Shown here piece after piece: positions 21,861 through 34,799 of a stretch of 64,000 nucleotides of DNA (its first letter is position 1; the number at the start of each line of letters is the position of its first letter). Under the pieces are notes generated by a model. That model saw only the letters and a list, made by a program, of their open reading frames with translations, was not told the origin of the DNA and did not search any database. This DNA is from Ulva prolifera. Lineage: Eukaryota > Chlorophyta > Ulvophyceae > Ulvales > Ulvaceae. A program made the position numbers and the translations under genes. The DNA lies in contig CM041198.1 of assembly GCA_023078555.1 (NCBI GenBank), forward strand, positions 6,142,924-6,206,923, read 5' to 3'.

Positions 21861-24737
21861 CACTACAAGAATGACTTGACCAGGGACAGGCTCCCGGAGG
21901 GCTGTTTGGGGAGCTCTCCCGGGTGATCGAGCGCGACTTCAGCGCCACTCGAATAGCTATATTGCGATGACCGTGGTCGCCGATCGTGCGATATGTTGTA
22001 CCTATGAGTATCTGTGGGTGTTCGGTACGGGCCTGCGCGTTCTGGGTGATGCATGTGGATCGTCAGGAGCGTGTGTTTGTGTGTGCAAGCCACCTGCTTC
22101 GGTCCCCGATGTTCGAGATCAGCATGCGCCGGCGTCGTCCGTCGACGTAGAGACAATTTACGTACCCATTTGCGTTCTGTTTGCCGAGCACGAGTGCTGT
22201 GGCGGCATCGTGAGACTCTGTTGAGCGTGGGGACACGCAGGTGAGCTGGTTCCCAGATCCGTCACCGCCTACGAATCACTAGATTCTTCGTACCCAATGA
22301 CAGTCAAGTCTATCCTGCGCTTGGTGTCTGTCGATTTCGCGTGATTAGACGTGGAAGTCACTGTCTTCGCCGGTTGTAAGTATCGTTCAGTCCATCTCGT
22401 GGCTGGTAGGATGACAAACCTGGGCGTCAATAACGCTCGTTTAGGCTGCACATAGTCAAATATCTGCATATTAATGGCTTCGGAGTAGCCACTGGTGTAT
22501 CATATGGCGCTTGGCCCCTCATGCGACGCGCGATTCCAGGCTGAGGTGCTTACTGCCTTCCTTTCGTCACCTTTGATAACGCGTATATCGGTCTACGCTG
22601 CGCCCATGGACACACTACAGATCGTTGTTGTTCACATGTGTGTCGTCTCGCCGTCGTTGAATGTCGAATCGGGCGCGTTCTGGCGAGGCCGACTTGGCTC
22701 GAGCTTTCCCAGGACGCACATCAGGCATGTCCCTCGCTCGCTGAGTCTCCGCTCGCGCCAGAAACGGCGTACATCTTAATAATGTAACTAAAGTGTGATG
22801 TTTGTGCTCTTCTGCGTCTCTTTATCGTCTTCTGTGGACGGATCGCGTTGCCCGGAAGTCGTTGTCGCGGGCGTATTTTTACTCTGTCCGTGGTAATTCG
22901 GCTTCCGGGTAATGCCGACGGGGAGCGTAAATCACATAGGATGCACCATTTCGTCGTTGAGCGTCGCATACATGCATCATAAAGTATTGGTATGATCACA
23001 GACAAATTACAGCTCGTGTCGCGCCGATCACCCATCGCCGCTGCGCCATGGCAATATGCCACCAATCGCCTACCGGGAATCCCCATCAGCTCTACAACTT
23101 TGTCACATCACATATCACCGCCCTGGCGCAATGGTTGCCGCTCTGCACAAGCTCTGTCATACGAGGGCCGGCATCCGGCAACCAGGCCTGCGCTTTGCAG
23201 GCGGATCAGCATGAAACGTAAATCAGGCAGAGACAACTATGGGCGAAATTCTCTCTTCTTCTGCTTGACTCCTATTACGACCAGCAGACGGTTGCTTGTG
23301 TTCAAAGACGTTGTTGTCGTGCCGTATCCAGCTGTGGCCTGCAAATGGGATGCTTTCAGAGGCATAGCAGTCACCACGACGTGCCATCGTGCTCATCATA
23401 GTGCACAACTGCTGAAAATTGCATCACAGGCGGGAGCAATCCTCACCTTCAGGTTGTGGTGGCAGGCCAATGGTGGCTGCATCTGCTACCTCACAGGCTT
23501 CTCATTTGCCAGACTGCTCATGCAGCCGTTGCCCTGCACCAATCCTCATGTCTTGAAGCAGCCGTACACTGTCAGCCTCATGTCAGCGCCAGTGTTGACT
23601 GCATGCAACACATCTTTTGCAGAAGCATACCTAGTATGGAGGGCCAGCTTCAGGTTGTCAGCCAGGCTGTAGTGTACAGAAGCAGAAGCTAATCATTCGT
23701 GAAGGCACCTGTACCCATCAGCACGTGTCCATGCAAGAGCTAAACATGGCTTCTGCTTGGTGCTCCTGTCTCGAGGAGACACCTGTCGAAGTTCGGGACA
23801 TTGCTGAGGCGTTTGTGACACCTGTTGCTGAGTAAGGCATACCTGCGGTGAAGTGTCAACTTCGTCATGTTGCATTAAGAAGGCAGTACATCTGCATGCT
23901 TGACTCCCCTGCACACTCGAACTCGCTGTCACATGTTTTCTGGTCCATCCGCTAGATTGCACAGGAGCGGTCTCCGCTCCTACATGCAATTTAACACGAC
24001 CAGACAAATGGGCAACTTCGTACCCCCCAAATAGACATCTCCTGAAGATAATAACATCTCCATAAGACATTATGCGACTCGATGTTGAATAGAGACGTCC
24101 CATCGATTGGCATATTTCCTGTCGAGCTTAGGCGTACTTGTCTTGACCAATGATCGCTGCGGCACTGGGGTACGACGACAACGCTCTTGAGTTTACGTCT
24201 ACAGAGACAAAGAGACAAGAAGAAAGCAGCTGTCACTGGTATCAATGGGCATGGTGGTGGCCACACTCTTCGCGGGGCTCGAATATCCAAAGATGCAGCG
24301 TGGAAAACATGTATGTGCACGAATTCGATACAATTTGCCTGGCCGAGACATGAGACAACTCTCCGTGTGTCGAGATAGCTTCAATGCTCCGCGTGTGCGG
24401 CATCTAATGGTAGTGTCAATGGCGTGCGTAAATGGCGTGCACCACCACGGCCCCTCGAGGTGGCATGTTATGTGAACTTGAACTTATTCCGGCGTTCGGA
24501 TGCACGCCGTCGCACATTGAAAGACCCGGAGCAGGAAAGCATGCTGTTCCGGGCGATGGCACCCGACCAAACCACGCGCGACTGCCCGGAAGATGAGAAA
24601 TTTCGACTCCCGGGCACGAAGACGCGAGCTGCGTGACGCTCAACCCGGAACTTTCAACCAGGAGACCGTAGCCACCAGTGTCCCTGGTCAGCCCGCTCGC
24701 CCGGGAGCCTGTCCCTGGTCAAGTCATTCTTGTAGTG
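21861..24737. mobile_element. CACTA (En/Spm) element B, 2.9 kb
   Basis: Perfect terminal inverted repeats of 37 bp start CACTACAAGAATGACTTG (21861-21897 and 24701-24737). The left flank is GAT and the right flank is C then GAT. The unit 2/unit 3 junction at 35661-35664 shows the uninterrupted site with one GAT. Subterminal regions at both ends are rich in CCCGG words, as expected for transposase-binding repeats. No transposase is recognised, so this looks like a non-autonomous member. The perfect ends suggest recent activity. Confidence 0.92.
22992..23672 (+). CDS. Open frame in CACTA element B, unknown
   Basis: A 226-codon frame from ATG. The product has no motif I recognise: basic and Ser/Pro-rich at the start, then mixed hydrophobic sequence (FRLWWQANGGCICYLTGFSF). 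It is the only sizeable ATG-initiated frame in the element. It could be captured host sequence or chance; composition gives no clear answer. Confidence 0.25.
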   Translation: MITDKLQLVSRRSPIAAAPWQYATNRLPGIPISSTTLSHHISPPWRNGCRSAQALSYEGRHPATRPALCRRISMKRKSGRDNYGRNSLFFCLTPITTSRRLLVFKDVVVVPYPAVACKWDAFRGIAVTTTCHRAHHSAQLLKIASQAGAILTFRLWWQANGGCICYLTGFSFARLLMQPLPCTNPHVLKQPYTVSLMSAPVLTACNTSFAEAYLVWRASFRLSARL

Positions 24738-25431
24738 CGATAGGTACCTGCGCAAGGTCTGCCATGGCCAGCGCGCACGTCGACAACAGATGTAGCCATG
24801 CTATCGATCAGTGAGATTCATTTTGGTGGTGGTGTTCAAGTGGCATTCCGCACCTGCACGAGCTCCCGCTGGAGTGCCTCGAGCATTTCGTCTCCATTCC
24901 AGGTGTTGGCCATGGGTCGCTAGGCAGCATTTCCGGGGCGGCCACCCAGAAATTAGACCCGAATAATCGAAATTGCTTCAGATGATCGGGCCCGACGACC
25001 CAACACTCGTCACAAGTCACTCAGCACCTCGAGAACTCGGCGTGTTGGAATCTCGCATGCATGTGTCACGCGACACCACTCACCACACTGCCACCGTGAC
25101 GGCATACACTCCACACCAAAATTGTTGACACCTGGATCGCAGATTCGCGAAGCATGCAAAAAAGCTGCTGGTGAATGCCTTTGTTGGATCTGCGGACCTC
25201 GGTAGAATGGGTATATATATACCACCCAAATGTAAGATGGATCCTAGCAGGCACGAGCAACACGAGAGGCCGCACGTGCACCAGGTGCTTACACCGTCGG
25301 CCTTGAGGATCTGGAGGTGTACTGCAGGTACCATATAGAGCTTCGTAGCACGGCAGCCACTAGCACGGTCACCCCTACCTAATTTCATGACTGTCACCGA
25401 GGTACCGGAAGTAGAGGACCATCAAGGTTTG

Positions 25432-25442
25432 CCCCCCCCCCC
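25432..25442 (+). repeat. Poly(C) run, 11 bases (unit 2), deletion junction
   Basis: Here the C run joins directly to GGTTCCTGCAGAG, which in units 1 and 3 lies some 370-380 host bases further on. The deletion therefore ends at the homopolymer. Confidence 0.85.
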
Positions 25443-25540
25443 TGGTTCCTGCAGAGACTTAGTCACACCGATCGACTGTGCCATACCAACCACAGCGACA
25501 CATGTACACTGATGTAGGCTGAAACTGCGATCTCTACAGT

Positions 25541-26389
25541 TTGCCCGGGAATGCTGCAGGCACCTCATCGGACGATGGCAGTACCCCATCGAGCCCCAGG
25601 GCGCACCCAGGGCCGTCGGAGCAAGGCACCAGACAGCCACCAGGCGTGGCGGGACGCTCCGCGCATTTTCAAATACAATTAATGGAGCGTTACTCGTACG
25701 TGGCTGCAACTTTAAGCCTCCTCGACCGAATCTCCTCCAATGCGCCACCCCAGCCCACGGCTGCTGCACCCGAGGCAACACCGCAGCCGCCTCCACTCTC
25801 AGCTCCTGTCCCAGCAACCCAACCATCGGGCATCAATTTGTTCAGTATCGTGCGGAGGGGTGCGCGGGTCTTCTTCACAGACGTGCTCTCTGATCATGAT
25901 GCCCGCGGGCCTCTCGACTTTTCGCGGGCAGCAGTCCCCGCCCCGCCCCACACACCACACCCGCTGCCACCACTACCTCACCAGCGCCCCCCACAGCCAC
26001 ATGCGCTGGCGTGTTCGGTCGAGGCAAGGCTAATGCAGCTGGCCCTGGGTCTTGAGCCCGCGATGCTGCCACGAGCGTACAGTGCCGATGGCATATGCAT
26101 GCAGCACCTGCCGTTCCAGCTACACATGCGACTCGATGCCTGGCGTCGCTTCCCGTATCCTCTCGGCGTCCAAGCTACAGCCTCGGAGGTGCTTCTGGAT
26201 GGTGGTGGCCCTGGCAGCGTCTCCCCGTTTGAGGAACCACGGGGTGTGCAAGATGGGCTGCTGGAGTTTTTTTCCGAGATGCGTGAGCGCATGCATGGTG
26301 AGGATGCTGCTGAGGAAGGTGGCAGTGGTGGAACGGAAGAAGGGGCGGACGAGGAGGGGGACCTGCAGCTGTCCGGGTTCTATGTGTAG
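25541..26389 (+). CDS. Gene X copy 2, open frame but promoter segment lost
   Basis: The frame is open from 25541 to the same stop as copy 1 (about 282 residues) and from the central block onward is almost identical to copy 1, including FFTDVLSDHDARGP and the LSGFYV end. The first in-frame ATG is at 25682. The ATG used in copy 1 is followed here by a stop. The segment with the TATATAG box and leader is deleted, so expression would need another promoter. Near-perfect identity to copy 1 implies recent duplication or gene conversion. Confidence 0.5.
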   Translation: MPGNAAGTSSDDGSTPSSPRAHPGPSEQGTRQPPGVAGRSAHFQIQLMERYSYVAATLSLLDRISSNAPPQPTAAAPEATPQPPPLSAPVPATQPSGINLFSIVRRGARVFFTDVLSDHDARGPLDFSRAAVPAPPHTPHPLPPLPHQRPPQPHALACSVEARLMQLALGLEPAMLPRAYSADGICMQHLPFQLHMRLDAWRRFPYPLGVQATASEVLLDGGGPGSVSPFEEPRGVQDGLLEFFSEMRERMHGEDAAEEGGSGGTEEGADEEGDLQLSGFYV

Positions 26390-27674
26390 CGCGATGCGAC
26401 ATGTGCGTGGGTACAAGCAGGGTGGACGGCACAGTGCAGATGTTGGTGTGTGATCACGTCAAGCCGGCTTCACACCGGGCCGGGCCAGGCACACAGGGCT
26501 GTGAGGGAGTAGTGGGCACATGTAGAGCCCAAGTGTCAGGCATGTGTGATCAGCAAGCGCTCCAGAATAAGGCTTCAAAAAACACGCAAAGACTTCCGGT
26601 TCCGTTCTGCGGCTGTTCAGCGGCCAGTAGCCACCCGCTAGAGAAATCAGGGAGAAGGCCCCGATCAGTGAGCAGCCGAGTCGGACTCAAGCCTCTTTGG
26701 AGTCAAGGGAGCTACGGCACATGCCGCAGCAGGGTCGGGAAGGCGGCATTGGTATTGGGGAGGCGGTGACGTGGACTTGTTTTTGTACTTTGTTTACCTT
26801 TGAAGATGCCGCTGTGATGATGCCATTCTGGGGCAGCCCTCATGGCCATGCGATAGAATGGCTGGGAACTGTGCCGTGCAGTCTTTGCGACTTCCGGCCC
26901 TGGGCTAGGCGTGCAGTGCAGCTGAGATTGGGGAGGAGCGAAGACTGTGCGGCATGCTGCTGCTTTGCACCTTGGCTGCTGCAGATCGTTCGAACGTCAA
27001 CATGACAGTGCCTGCTATGGTGCTGCGAAGCTCTGGAACGAGGGATGGGGTCAATAATGTATGGATGTGAAGTGTGACATCAGGCAGCTGCAGCGCCGTC
27101 CTCGGTCTACGTGTCACTTGGGTATTGTGAATTTGCAGAGCTGGAGAATGTATGATCTGCGAAGTCATTTGGCATGATTGCAGTGTAACAGATGCTGTTG
27201 TCAGGGCTATTGTCAGGGCTATTGTCAGGGCGTTCGAGAGCTTGGACAGCCTGAAACCAGCAAGTTCCGCCGGTCACAGCTCTGCGTGTCTGAGCCTGTC
27301 TCTCGGTGCTGCACAATACTGCCCATACATCCTGACTCCATCACTCCCGCACAGACAGCATCAGGAGAGCTGCATCACGACAGCAACATATCCCCCTTTA
27401 CAGAGGGAACCCTCAAACATCATCTTCGCCTGACAGGGGACTGCTGTTAGGAATTCACCAATAGTTTGCTCCAGCCAGGACATTCTGGAACAGCTTTAGT
27501 CACGGTGTAGCTGTCTAGCACATATGTAGAACGCCCATTGCTCACCCACGTGATCCGCCTTGTGCTCGGCACTGTCTGGTGGTGTGCTGTGTCTAGCCGT
27601 CTGTACATGTCAGGCCGCTAGTACAACTCGCCTTTGCCAATAATTTTGATGCCTAACTTGCACTGACAAATCTG

Positions 27675-28345
27675 GAGAGGCAGGCGGGACATGTCTCCAA
27701 GTGTACATACAACGGATCGACCTCAACAGAAGCCGTCCAAACAGTCTGCGTCGTCGCAGTGGTTCAATAAGATAGTGCATACTTTCAGCATACTCGTGAA
27801 GACCGACGGACAATGGTTCTCTGCACGAGCATGCACGTATACGTACCCCGTCAGAGCGATAGTACTGCGCGTGTTTCGACATGTCGCGGCCCGCTGACAC
27901 AGATCTCCTTGCTATATTCGCTGCTTTGGCGAGATTCAATCGGCTCTGAGACAACTGCTGCCGGATGCCCCTCAGAGCAATGCGATGTGGTAGCACGCGA
28001 TCGTGTGGCTCGCGTTAACACGAGCTTCCACTTTCCTCCCAGCAAGCAACAGCGCAGTAACGATCGGTTAATCGTGCGTGATCGCAGGCGAAAATAATAT
28101 AGGTAGATGTTGCGCGATCGGAAAGGGCTGTGGGTAAGGAAGGTACGGCTGCATTAACTTCTGAGACTGGCGAGCTATCAACTTTCCGCCATCCGCCTGA
28201 CTCCTCTTGCCTAACGTCACATGTTGCGGCATTGTAATCCGCTGTGTTGTTCCTGTGAACACAAGTAGTGAGGGAGCGTTCTGCCTTGCCACCTGTGCTC
28301 CCAGGCCGCCACGGGTTAGTGCGCAGCTGTAGCCACACGAGGCAT
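27675..28345. repeat. Block P, copy 2a
   Basis: Counterpart of 14738-15420, with only scattered differences. Confidence 0.8.
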
Positions 28346-29363
28346 CGAGGGCGTGGGTGGTTGTGGCGTCTGTGTGTGAGTTACAAGGACAAAGCCGGAG
28401 CGGCCGGTAGCACCGCCAGGGCAGCAAACAGGCAAGCTAATGCGCTCAGTGCATGCACAGCAGCAGATGCCAACCCCCGTCGAAGCCGCACGTTCGGCTT
28501 GTACACGGTGCCCGATCACAGCATGACAGACACGCACTGCGGTCTCAACCAAGCAGTCCCACAGCCACACTCTGGCCCCTCCATCTCCCTCGCCGCAGCC
28601 TTCTCCACAAAGCCGCAGCCTTCTCCAACTTCACACCCAAACAGGGCAGCCCCGGTGAGGCACACCAACACAGCAGCGCCGTCATCCGCCAGCGCGCCTT
28701 GGGCAAATTTGCTTTAAAGGACGGCCAAGCCGCGGTAGCAGTGTAGTACACATGGCGGCGCGCCCCGGCTTGATCCAAGTGGCTGAGCATGCGGACGAGA
28801 CGGCCACAGATGTGCCAACGCTCGGCGGTCGGCAAAGCGCCCGCGCCTGCATCTGTCAGCCAGGGAGCAGGGGGCCCTGGATGCTTCTGGCGGAGGGCCG
28901 CTCAGGCCGGATAGCCAGTGAGCGACGAGCTGTCATCGCATGGGACCGCCAGCCCCTGCTGATCTGCCTTGCCCCCAGGATGTGCCACCAGCGGGGCAGC
29001 AGTGTGGACCTGACGCGCCACCGGCGGCAGAGCGTCGTGGAGAGGTCACACACAGCTTCAGCACATCAGCAGGAAAGGCTACCAACCAACGTCGTGGAGA
29101 GGTCACATAAATGTTCCCGCTAGCAGTGCAAACCTCCAAGGGTCCTCCAGGTGCAGCAAGACTGTCCGGGCTAGCGGGCGCTCGTGCTTGAAATTGATGA
29201 TTGATCCCGGGATCAGTGGACATCTCAGCCGCCTGCGGCTGCTCAACAGTGCCGAGTCGGTGCACAGGGACCACGCCGAGCGCATCCTCAAGCGCATCGA
29301 TGTCCACACGTGCTCATGGCTGTCTGGTGCACGCTGCGGTGTGTCTAGGTCTTCGGCAGGCTG

Positions 29364-30269
29364 TTACTGTGCCTCGCCGCAGTCCGCAAGCGCCTCCCGC
29401 AGCACGGCAGCGACCGCGTCCGCGCGGCACCCCTCCGCCACCTCCAGCGGAGTCTCCCCGCTGCCGCCGGCGCGCGCGGCGGCGGCCGCGCCGCCGAGCA
29501 GCAGCGCGCGGGCGCCGTCGGGCAGGTTGTTGGAGGCCATGCGGTGCAGCGGCGTGTAGCCGTACGTGTCCACCGCGGCGGCGTCGGCGCCGCGCGCGAG
29601 CAGCGCCGCGACGCTGTGCTGGCCGCGCTGTGACATGCCGCAGACGTGCAGCGGCGTCGCGCCGCCTGTGGTCACCTCCTGTGCCAGCGCCGGGTCCTCC
29701 GCTAGTAGTCGCTCCACCGCCTCTGGGCCCTGGCTGCACCCGGCACACTCCCATTGACTTCAAAACTCAACGCACGCATGACCGCTGTGTTTTCTTACCC
29801 AGAGCCTGGCCGCGGCAAGGACTGGCAACAACAATTTGTCTCATGGCACATGCTGTGTCAGTCATCAGGGCCCTACGTATACTCCGGTGCTGATAAGACA
29901 GGAGTGCTTTGAACAATCTGCTGTGTGACGAGCTTGCACTGTGAAGGCGGAGGCGCACAGGGGCAGCCTCAACGATGTGCAACACAACTGTCCGGCAGGT
30001 AGCTGCGACACAATCGTAACGGCATGTGTAGTGCGTGTTGGGTGCGGGCTGAGGGCGTGCCTGATGGCCTTGCTCATGGCGCTGTACCCGGTGCCATCGT
30101 ACACCGGCCCAGGCCCCGGGTTGTGGCTTTGGTACTGCCGCCCGATCACGACGCGGCCGCTGCCATCGCGGACCACGTTGCCGCCGTAGATGCCCGGGCC
30201 GACGCTGTCCGCGTATGGATCGAAGCCATCGGGGTCAGTCTCGCCGGGGCGGCCGTAGCGGCGCGCCAT
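29364..30269 (-). CDS. Ankyrin-repeat protein, copy 2 (two exons)
   Basis: Counterpart of the unit 1 gene with exon 1 at 30269-30061 and exon 2 at 29733-29364, again 192 residues. Most differences are single-base, and both frames are open. Examples are GETPLEVAE for GESPLEVAE in the third repeat, and A for G three bases into the intron (GCACGC against GCGCGC), which leaves the GC donor. Two intact copies with few changes argue that the protein is still, or was until recently, in use. Gene X copy 2 lies upstream on the opposite strand and points toward it. Confidence 0.72.
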
Positions 30270-30711
30270 CCCTGGAGCAAACGGATCGTGTGTTATCCGG
30301 ACCTGCGTGCATCCGCGATTGTGTTACTGAACCGAGGCAGGCCAGCGCATTGTGGGCGTGTATGTAAGTCTTGAGAGCAGTTGGCTAGGCGGTGGGGGCT
30401 TGGGGCTGTGCTGGGCTTTGACGGGCAATCATGCATGGTTGCGTGCACTGGTGGCCGCGGAAGTACTCGGGCTGGTTGATTGGCAGAATGGCTATGCACA
30501 GGTGAAGGCTGGTGCTACATGAATGTTTTGTTGGGTATTTTCGGCGTACTGCGCTGGCGAGGTGTATAGACCCAATTGACACCTCACATTTGAATCTGGC
30601 GTATGGGTGATGGCCGGTTTTGAACCATGTCTTCAGGTATTCGCCAGCAGTAGTATCGCTGCTGGATATTAGGAGATACAAGGTCCAAGCATGTGAACAT
30701 GTACAAAGCTG

Positions 30712-31395
30712 GAGAGGTTGGCAGAACATGTATGCAAGCGTGCATTAAACGGTTCGACCTCAACAGACGCCTTCCAAGGAGCACGTGTCGATGAAGTGAG
30801 TCACTCTGTATTTCTGGCATAGTATACTCGTGAAGATCGGCAGAACTTGGCTCACTGCACGAGCGTGTCGTACCCCGTCAGAGCGATAGTACTACGCGGT
30901 TTCCGACATGTCGCTGCCCGCTGACACAGATCTCCTAGGTATGGTGGCCTTTATGGCAAGATTCGGCCGGCTCTGAAACACGTGCTGCCCGATGCCTGTC
31001 AAAGCAATGCGATGTGGCAGCATGCGATGGGATCGCGTGGCTCGTGTTTCCACCTGCCTGGCTTGCGCCTCACAGAAATAAATAGCTTCAGAACTATACA
31101 GCGATCGATACTTGGGTACTGCTGCGGGCCTAGACAGTGAACCTGCGCGGTAGGCAGTTGCAGGTACGGGGTGCTGCGGGTGCGGAATGCTGCAGCCACG
31201 TCTGAGGCTGGGGAGTTATCAATATGTTAACTACCTGCTGTACTAAACGTTTGAAACTCAACACATGTACCTGCCGAATGGGTCCATTCTCTCGACCTTG
31301 AGAACAGAAGCTGTGGAAGACAGCAATCTGCCTTGCCACCCGTGCTCCAGGCCACCACACGTTCGCGCACAGCTGTAGCCACACAGGGCTCTGGA
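30712..31395. repeat. Block P, copy 2b
   Basis: Counterpart of 17745-18430 in unit 1. Confidence 0.8.
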
Positions 31396-31683
31396 TCGTG
31401 AGGCTGGCTCGCTGAAACCAAGTCCTTGTATCTAGACAACAAGGTGGTGGCTGTTCTGGCGCAGGTGTGAAGTTCTGGAAAGTGATTTCTCATTCAGACG
31501 TGGTGCTGGCGGTTCCTCACTGGTAGCCCGTGCTGCACTGCAGTCAACCTCTGAACTCTGGCAGATTGGCTTACCTACACTTCCTCGTAGCATTCACAAC
31601 GAAAAAGTCTATAGATCCAGATGCGCTGCATACACAACTGTCATTCTCACTTTGATCACAACAACCTCACATTTCGTATCACC

Positions 31684-33502
31684 AGGGGGGTCTGCACTCG
31701 GGCCATGCACACGTCCACCGGGAACGCGAGCCAATCAGACATCGCCCAGGGCCCTGGGCGGTGTCTATAGACTCACAATAACATACTGAATGCACACAGG
31801 CGGTCCCTGGGCGAAACGTAGAGAGGTGCCCAGGGAAAGGCCTGTTTTCGCCACAAATGCTGATTTCGCCCATGGACGCGGATTTGGCGCCCAGCGCACG
31901 CCCAGTGAGCACAGTGGGTTGAGAACACCCCAAAAGCACTACAACATTTCTAACGGCTGTTCATTGACCTATCAACCGGTGTCGTGCGGGTATGTCCGAC
32001 GTGTCTGTGATGCAGTCATGGAGAGCGGACACCACGCCGGCCTAGACCTGCTTAGCTGCCACAGACTCAGCGATTGAGTGAGTGACTGGCATTGCTGTTG
32101 GTTTCTCCCGGAACTTGCGTGCAATTTCTGCACCTCGTGAGTTTCCAAAGACGCAAAACAGCTGTGTCAGCAAAGACGCAACATATCATTCCAATCGACC
32201 ACAGCATATACGTACACATACCAAAAATCACCAGCCCCAGATGGCTCAGGATCTCTAATCTCGGTGGGGAAGGCGGCATTGTTCTTCCGTCACAGTGATT
32301 GAAAGTACGCTGCCGTACACTGGCTCATCAAAGCCACGGAGATTCTTCGTTTTGGAGTGCACGGAGGCGCTGCGAATCTGGCTGTGACGGTCGCGACAGC
32401 ATGTTATAATTTTCACACAAATGTATTCAGCACTACGCAATAACTTATCGCTATTCAACCAGCACCGATCCACGTGAGTGATTCGTGGTCAATCATGATG
32501 TCATCAGTGGGCGTAATGTGGCAGGTCACAGATGCAAGCACACAAAGAGGCTGTGTGTAAGGCATTCTTGCTTTCCTACACATTATGCAGTTCAGAATCC
32601 CATGACAGCGATGCAGAGCGCATGTTGAGTTCCTCTCGCGTAAATATTCTTTTGCATTCTTTTCCACAGCAGTATACGGTCATCTGCATCGGTTTTCTGC
32701 CTCTTGCAAAATGCTACCATGCAATCAGCATATAACCTGACTGGCATCCTTCAGATATGACATCGCTTGCAATACAATCTAGATGCAACTAAACGATACT
32801 GTCATTTATGACAAACATGCCAGATGTATCAACCAGGCCAGTTGCATCCATGTGGGGTCAATACAATGACCTTCATCATATGGACAGCCGCTTGATCAGC
32901 CTTGATCACAGCTGTCGATATCGTTGAAGGTATCCCGACTGTACCATAATTTAAGCATGCACGCCTATTGACGCCTGTTGTTGTATACTCATGCCTGGTA
33001 CGGGACACGCCAGAACGAAATGGGGTCAGAGCCGCTGAAGCAATCAACCGCAGAGCGACAAAGCAACCCATCCCCAAGAGTCAAAAACACTTGTATTGCT
33101 TCTTTATAGCGCTCAAATCGCGCAGAGCAGCTGCCTACATGTGGCAGTACATGACCCCACAAGTCGCACGACGGCTAGGACGCCTTCCACAGCAATCGAT
33201 AACATCAAAGATAACGTCCCACAATGGAATATAAACATAATAAGGGTGTCTTAGGCTCACTGGGTGTGCTCTGGGCACGTGCTGGGCGCTGTAGGCGCTC
33301 CCTGGGCGAAATGGGTCATTCTGCCCAGGCATGCACACGCTTTTCGACGAAAAGCCTGCTTTCGCCCAGCGACATGAGACGACCGCCTGTGTGCATTCAG
33401 TATGTTATTGTGAGTCCATAGACACCGCCCAGGGCCCTGGGCGATGTCTGAGTGACTCGCGTTCCCGGTGGACGTGTGCATGTCCCGAGTGCAGACCCCC
33501 CT
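31684..33502. mobile_element. 1.8-kb element with long inverted ends, hAT-like
   Basis: Ends begin AGGGGGGTCTGCACTCGGG on both strands. The inverted repeats are highly alike for about 120 bp and then similar, with gaps, to about 250 bp (31684-31934 and 33244-33502). The flanks GTATCACC (31676-31683 and 33503-33510) form an 8-bp target duplication. Unit 1 keeps the uninterrupted site at about 18728-18735 with one mismatch. Eight bases and a YAGGG-like end fit hAT elements, although repeats this long are unusual for them. A GCCCAGGGCCCTGGGC palindrome occurs in each arm. The interior (31935-33243) has no recognised gene, so the element is non-autonomous. Confidence 0.85.
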
Positions 33503-33816
33503 GTATCACCCCAGCAAGATCAGCTCAGGCGAAGAGTATGAGAGCAGGCGTAGCCGCCCTGTGCTGGCATCATCCTCAACACTACGATGTGCTGTGCGGG
33601 ATAGACAGAATGGAAGTCACGTGCAACGCAAACGATCCGTACCGCGCTATGAGGACGTTGTCAGCGTCGCGCGAGTGAATCGGTCGAGCAAATGCAACCC
33701 CGCGCCCGCAGTGGCGGAGCCTGCAGCCTGGAACGGCCCGCTTTCAAACATGATGATATTCTGTAATCGGTTCGGGGTGATTTTGACAGCTACATATTTT
33801 TGCATGATTTTCAGCG

Positions 33817-34167
33817 TTGCGTGTGCTTGGGCCCGTCGCACATGTAAATTGCAGCCCCGCAGCCTTTCGTAGTCAAAGTCGATGCTTACCATCCATTAAA
33901 GTTATGGTTGCAAGACGATTGCTTTCTACTATTTCGATAGACTCATCGTTGGAGGCATTGAACCAAGCGGCATGCAGCATTACGTCTATGCTTGTGTTGC
34001 ACTTTCTGGCCGGCGTGGGCTGCAAGCCAAAGATTGACTGCTTGACAAAGGCTTATTTTCGCTTCTACGCAGCTCAGCAAGCGCTAGTGTCATGCAGCCG
34101 TGATATGGCACATTTTGCTTGCCAACTTCATAGTCTCATCAGCCATTGCAGCGAGCAGTTGGCATGA
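33817..34167 (+). CDS. Helical-looking open frame (unit 2), unknown
   Basis: An open frame of up to 116 codons. A real ATG lies at about 33904 (MVARRLLSTISIDSS), giving roughly 87 residues that end HCSEQLA. The predicted sequence is helix-rich and leucine/alanine spaced. The unit 1 counterpart is interrupted at 19253. No family is recognised. Confidence 0.3.
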   Translation: MRVLGPVAHVNCSPAAFRSQSRCLPSIKVMVARRLLSTISIDSSLEALNQAACSITSMLVLHFLAGVGCKPKIDCLTKAYFRFYAAQQALVSCSRDMAHFACQLHSLISHCSEQLA

Positions 34168-34799
34168 GCCATTATTGCCCAACGTGCAAGTACCTCGAAC
34201 AAGACATGGTCACCAGCGGACATCACCCATGAGACCAACGACAGAATAGAGCAGTAACTAGAGCAAATTACATATGTTATAAACATATGTGGTCTCATGT
34301 TACATGAAGCATGCACAATCTCGCGGCTGGAGCATCTCGCAGGCTGCGACAATCGGTATACAACAAGCCCCGTGCGATGCAGCAACGAAAACAAGTATGA
34401 AGGCGTAATTCGATGTCGTATATCTACCGATGCTGTCCGGCTTGAGGAAAGGCAACCGTTGCTGTCAGCACCAGCGCAACTATCACGAGATACTGCCGCT
34501 CGTACGCAGCCATTCGCTAAACATCGGGCCCACGATAATTCAATCATACATGAGTGGTCTAGAGTATTTCACAGCTCTGTTGAAGAGCATACGCAACCTG
34601 GAAGATGAGACAGCACATTCCGCTGCAAATAGCACGGCAACACATCCTTCATCTATTCTACTTGCTCGTGATTGTAGCCATGGCAAAGGCGCCCCATGGG
34701 GCCCCAGTGGGGTGTTGCCTGCGCGCTGATAGCCTGGCAGAGATACCGTCATGCTGGGCTCGCCAAGTGCGAAGGATGACGCCGTGACCCAGCCGCGGG

